Source: JAMZMI01 sp964353015 (GTDB lineage: Bacteria; Bacteroidota; Bacteroidia; Cytophagales; Cyclobacteriaceae). From it: a stretch of DNA of 64,000 bases. The notes under the pieces are model-generated. The model worked only from the letters and a program-made list of their open reading frames with translations. It made no database searches and was not told where the DNA came from. This document shows positions 60,831-64,000 of this stretch, piece after piece; the first letter of the stretch is position 1; each line of letters opens with the position of its first letter. Where the stretch lies: positions 62,001 through 126,000 of the forward strand of contig CAYGUA010000003.1 of assembly GCA_964353015.1 (NCBI GenBank), in the 5' to 3' direction. The position numbers were made by a program, and so were the translations under genes.

Positions 60831-62698
60831 GCAGCAGAAGTCTTATCATTCAGGGAATCATCCTTCTAATCGCACTTATATTTTCGATTAGATTGTTTTC
60901 CATTCAGGTTCTGAATGATGAATACAAACTTGCTGCTCAAAATAACATCGTTCAAAAAATCATCGAATACCCATACCGTGGATTGGTTACCGATCGCAAT
61001 GACAAACTGATCACTTACAACACTCCGGTGTATGATTTGATGATTGTACCAAGAGAGGTGAACCTTGAGGATTCCAGTAGACTTTGTCAGCTACTGGAAA
61101 TTGATCATGCTCAATATATTTCAAAGTATACCAAGGCCAAAAGATACTCATCCATACTTGCTTCAAAATTTGTTGAGCAGATTCCAAATGAAGCATTCGC
61201 AAAAATTCAGGATCAACTTATTTATTTTCCTGGGTTTTATGTGCTTCCCAGAACAGTGAGAGAATATCCTGAAAACACTTTAGCGAATGCACTGGGATAT
61301 GTGCGTGAAATCAGCCGCCCACAATTAAATCGTGATACTACAAACTACTACCGCTCTGGTGACTATATCGGAATTAAAGGAATTGAACTGCAATATGAAG
61401 ATATTCTGAGAGGTAAGCGAGGAGTAAATTATAATCTCGTGAATGTACAAGGTGTAGTAAAAGGCTCATTCAATAAAGGAAAATATGACACAGCTGCTAT
61501 TCCCGGGAAAAGTATCAAGCTGACTATCGATTCTGAATTGCAGCAGTATGCTGAAAAGTTGATGAATGGAAAGGTAGGTAGTGTGGTGGCGATTGATCCG
61601 AAAACAGGAGAAATTCTAACCTATGTATCCGCCCCATCATATGACCCAAATCTACTTAGTGGACGAGGTTTTAGTGCCAATTATCAGGTTTTACAAAACG
61701 ACAGTCTCAAGCCATTATTTAACCGACCGATCCAAGCCATGTATCCTCCGGGATCGATGTTCAAAACAGTGCAATCGCTTATTGGAATGCAGGAAAAAAT
61801 TGTGGGGCCATATGAAAAAGTACTTTGCAACTATAGCCCAATGGGTGATCATGCACCAAATGGTATCTATGATGTAAATAGAGCGATCACGCTCTCATCC
61901 AATACTTTTTTCTACTATGTTTTTAGAAATGTGATCCTTCAAAACAAAGATGCCAATGTTTATATCGATTCTCGAATAGGGATGGAAAAGTGGAAAGAAT
62001 ATGTAAGCAGGTTTGGACTTGGTCGTACTCTTGGAGTAGATCTCCCCGGAGAAAAAGCCGGAAATATGCCTACAGTTGAATATTACGACAAAATCTACGG
62101 AACTAAAAGATGGAAATTTTCTAATATCTATTCATTGAGCATCGGTCAGGGTGAAGTACAAGTCACACCTATCCAAATGGCAAATTTGGGAGCCTTACTA
62201 GCAAACCGAGGATATTTCTATACTCCGCATATAGTAAAAGAAATTGACGGAGTGCACATAGCCTATAATGAAGCAAATGACGTTGGGATTGATTCGATGT
62301 ATTTCCAACCAGTTATTGATGGTATGGAAAATGTAGTTTTGAATGGCACAGGATTGCGAGCAAGAATTCCGAACATCTCAGTTTGTGGTAAAACAAGTAC
62401 AGTCGAAAACCCACATGGCGAGGACCATTCAGGATTCATGGCTTTTGCTCCAAAAGATGATCCCCAGATTGCAATTGCGGTATATGTTGAGAATGCTGGA
62501 CAAGGAGCAAGAGCAGCAGCAGCAACAGCCGGGTTGCTAATAGAAAAATATATCAATGGTGACATCAAAAGAAATTATCTGGAAGATTATGTGCTTCGTG
62601 GAGATTTTTCTGATCCAAAGCCTCAACCAAAAAAACAAGTTGATTCTGTAAAAATAAAACCGATAGCAAGCGATGAGGGACAACCTGATAGTCTATAG
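60827..62698 (+). CDS. mrdA: Peptidoglycan transpeptidase PBP2 (elongation-specific)
   Basis: PBP2 crosslinks peptidoglycan during cell elongation with RodA. The 623-residue protein has an N-terminal anchor helix (about 7-25), a PBP-dimer domain (about 45-225) and a transpeptidase domain (about 235-590). The active-site serine is Ser310 in PPGSMFK with Lys313, and the SxN motif is Ser357-Ser-Asn359. The third motif, normally KTG, reads KTST (Lys522-Thr-Ser524), followed by the phylum-typical ENPHGEDHS. It overlaps mreD by four bases and rodA by 26. Confidence 0.96.
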   Translation: MSSRSLIIQGIILLIALIFSIRLFSIQVLNDEYKLAAQNNIVQKIIEYPYRGLVTDRNDKLITYNTPVYDLMIVPREVNLEDSSRLCQLLEIDHAQYISKYTKAKRYSSILASKFVEQIPNEAFAKIQDQLIYFPGFYVLPRTVREYPENTLANALGYVREISRPQLNRDTTNYYRSGDYIGIKGIELQYEDILRGKRGVNYNLVNVQGVVKGSFNKGKYDTAAIPGKSIKLTIDSELQQYAEKLMNGKVGSVVAIDPKTGEILTYVSAPSYDPNLLSGRGFSANYQVLQNDSLKPLFNRPIQAMYPPGSMFKTVQSLIGMQEKIVGPYEKVLCNYSPMGDHAPNGIYDVNRAITLSSNTFFYYVFRNVILQNKDANVYIDSRIGMEKWKEYVSRFGLGRTLGVDLPGEKAGNMPTVEYYDKIYGTKRWKFSNIYSLSIGQGEVQVTPIQMANLGALLANRGYFYTPHIVKEIDGVHIAYNEANDVGIDSMYFQPVIDGMENVVLNGTGLRARIPNISVCGKTSTVENPHGEDHSGFMAFAPKDDPQIAIAVYVENAGQGARAAAATAGLLIEKYINGDIKRNYLEDYVLRGDFSDPKPQPKKQVDSVKIKPIASDEGQPDSL

Positions 62699-63941
62699 AA
62701 TCGACTGGCTGACGATAGGCCTGTATATCCTGCTCGTATTGAGTGGGTGGCTCAATATATATGCTGCGGATTTCGATCCAGATCAAATCTCAGGCATCTT
62801 TAGTCTTTCTATGAGTTCTGGCAGGCAGATGATCTGGATATTTACTTCTGTGGTGATTATCGTCATGATCATGTTATTGGATTACAAATTTTATCATGCA
62901 TTGTCCTATATCCTGTATGGCGTCATGATCTTTTTCCTTTTAGCCGTCTTGATTTTTGGAGAAGAGGTGGCTGGATCAAAATCATGGTTTGAACTAGGTT
63001 CGTTTAAGTTTCAACCATCAGAATTCACAAAATTTGCCACTGTGCTGGCTCTAGCCAGATATCTTAGTGTCTCTACGAGAAAAACCGATGAACTGAAACC
63101 GCAAGTCACGGGCTTCATGATCATTTTTATTCCATTGCTTCTTGTAGTTCTTCAAGGCGATTTAGGTACTGCCATGGTTTTTGGAAGTCTTGTTTTGGTC
63201 ATGTTTCGTGAAGGCATGCATCCTGTGATTCTCATAGCAGGAGTGGGTGTAGTGGTTTTGTTCCTCCTAACTTTGCTTGTTGATCAGGCTATACTATTTA
63301 TAGGTTTGGTGGTTATTATGCTTTTACTTATCGGGCTGGTTGCCAAAAATGCCCGTAAAATCATGATCGTGGTGATTAGCTGTGTTTTAGCTGCAGGATT
63401 CATCAAAAGTGTGGATTTTATTCTTACAGATGTACTCAAACCACATCAGCAAAAAAGAGTGATGTCACTGATCAATCCCAATGCTGATCCTCTTGGTATT
63501 GGATGGAATGTAACACAATCAAAAATAGCGATCGGCTCTGGTGGATTAGCGGGCAAAGGCTATCTGGAGGGCACCCAAACAAAATTTGATTTCGTTCCGG
63601 AGCAAACCACTGATTTTATTTTTTGCACCATTGGAGAGGAACAAGGTTGGATTGGCAGTTTCTTTCTGATTTTGGCTTTTAGCGCACTTTTCATGCGGCT
63701 TATTTTTCTTGCTGAAAGACAAAAATCAGATTTCGCACGGATTTATGGCTATGGAGTGATGTCGATCTTATTCTTTCACTTTGCCGTGAATATCGCCATG
63801 ACTATTGGCCTATTTCCAGTTATTGGTATTCCGTTACCATTTTTCAGCTATGGTGGATCTTCACTTTGGGGCTTTACAATTCTGCTTTTTATATTTCTAA
63901 AACTAGATGCTCACAGAATGCAAGTGTTGCAGCGAATGTGA
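62673..63941 (+). CDS. rodA: Peptidoglycan glycosyltransferase RodA
   Basis: RodA is a SEDS-family glycosyltransferase that polymerises lipid II. The 422-residue protein has about ten helices, FKFQPSEFTKFATVLALARY (about 110-129), the family Asp in LLVVLQGDLGTAMVFGSLVL (about 155-174), GWNVTQSKIAIGSGGLAGKG and a VPEQTTDFIFCTIGEEQG signature. The start lies within the end of mrdA, in another frame. It ends the mre operon. Confidence 0.97.
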   Translation: MRDNLIVYRIDWLTIGLYILLVLSGWLNIYAADFDPDQISGIFSLSMSSGRQMIWIFTSVVIIVMIMLLDYKFYHALSYILYGVMIFFLLAVLIFGEEVAGSKSWFELGSFKFQPSEFTKFATVLALARYLSVSTRKTDELKPQVTGFMIIFIPLLLVVLQGDLGTAMVFGSLVLVMFREGMHPVILIAGVGVVVLFLLTLLVDQAILFIGLVVIMLLLIGLVAKNARKIMIVVISCVLAAGFIKSVDFILTDVLKPHQQKRVMSLINPNADPLGIGWNVTQSKIAIGSGGLAGKGYLEGTQTKFDFVPEQTTDFIFCTIGEEQGWIGSFFLILAFSALFMRLIFLAERQKSDFARIYGYGVMSILFFHFAVNIAMTIGLFPVIGIPLPFFSYGGSSLWGFTILLFIFLKLDAHRMQVLQRM

Positions 63942-63946
63942 GGCAA

Positions 63947-64000
63947 TTATCTGAATTTTCTAAATACGACTTTAAGCAGTTCCTTTACCTCGTCGCTATT
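63947..64000 (-). CDS. 3' end of a minus-strand gene, truncated by the window edge
   Basis: On the minus strand the frame is open from base 64000 to a TAA at 63947, giving the terminal 17 residues NSDEVKELLKVVFRKFR. It ends six bases from the rodA stop, the close convergent spacing seen several times in this window. The codon content looks like coding sequence, but 17 residues do not allow a family assignment. Confidence 0.45.
   Translation of the reverse strand, partial: NSDEVKELLKVVFRKFR

Noticed and set aside
1..64000. tRNA, rRNA, CRISPR, insertion sequences or prophage
   Set aside because: I found no cloverleaf, spacer-repeat pattern, transposase or phage gene in the stretches between the genes.

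Overview
This AT-rich window comes from a member of the Bacteroidota, most likely a free-living (probably marine) Cytophagales-type bacterium. The evidence is family-level. SusC-style carboxypeptidase-regulatory domains with the EEVVVVGYG motif occur in several proteins. There is a CarboxypepD-TonB receptor behind a TPP riboswitch, an exosortase with a small membrane partner, a CcmB-C-D-E-F cluster, and promoters resembling the Bacteroidota TAnnTTTG type. I see no rRNA, tRNA, CRISPR array, insertion sequence or prophage.

Layout. (1) 1-7.1 kb: the 3' part of prmC; an ECF sigma factor with an unusual anti-sigma protein (cytoplasmic segment, one membrane helix, SusC-like domain, TonB C-terminal domain); a divergent secreted von Willebrand A protein carrying the same SusC-like domain; a TPR/beta-propeller protein; a thiamine pyrophosphokinase-like gene; and a DUF4136 lipoprotein. 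(2) 7.1-10.9 kb: a thiamine uptake locus with a TPP-riboswitch-controlled TonB receptor, next to a PnuC transporter and a NadR-like kinase. (3) 11-18.5 kb: guaB, then a partner-switching module (RsbU-like phosphatase, STAS antagonist, RsbW-like kinase) running into two SurA/PpiC-type proteins and a MoxR ATPase. (4) 18.5-19.5 kb: pheS.

(5) 19.5-49.9 kb: a 30-kb exopolysaccharide locus, almost all on the minus strand. It holds nucleotide-sugar genes (dTDP-4-keto-rhamnose branch, UDP-GlcA, UDP-xylose, UDP-GalA-type, UDP-HexNAcA-type, GDP-L-fucose), a complete PAPS module (cysD, cysN, cysC, cysQ), Wza-, Wzz-, Wzx- and Wzy-like proteins, glycosyltransferases, a hexapeptide acetyltransferase, a methyltransferase and two polyprenyl-phosphate sugar-1-phosphate transferases. 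Plus-strand insertions are an exosortase pair and a PL14-like polysaccharide lyase. Together these suggest a Wzx/Wzy-dependent, uronic-acid- and fucose-containing, possibly sulfated exopolysaccharide. No sulfotransferase and no rfbD are visible here.

(6) 49.9-54.4 kb: cytochrome c maturation genes ccmB, ccmC, ccmD, ccmE (CxxxY type) and ccmF. (7) 54.4-58.3 kb: a DUF2520 protein, a UbiA prenyltransferase, purN and purH. (8) 58.4-63.9 kb: the rod-shape operon mreB-mreC-mreD-mrdA-rodA, with a PBP2 whose third active-site motif reads KTS instead of KTG. The last 54 bases are the likely 3' end of a minus-strand gene.

The best candidates for something new are the sigma/anti-sigma/vWA signalling locus, the PAPS module plus exosortase inside the exopolysaccharide locus, and the thiamine salvage arrangement.
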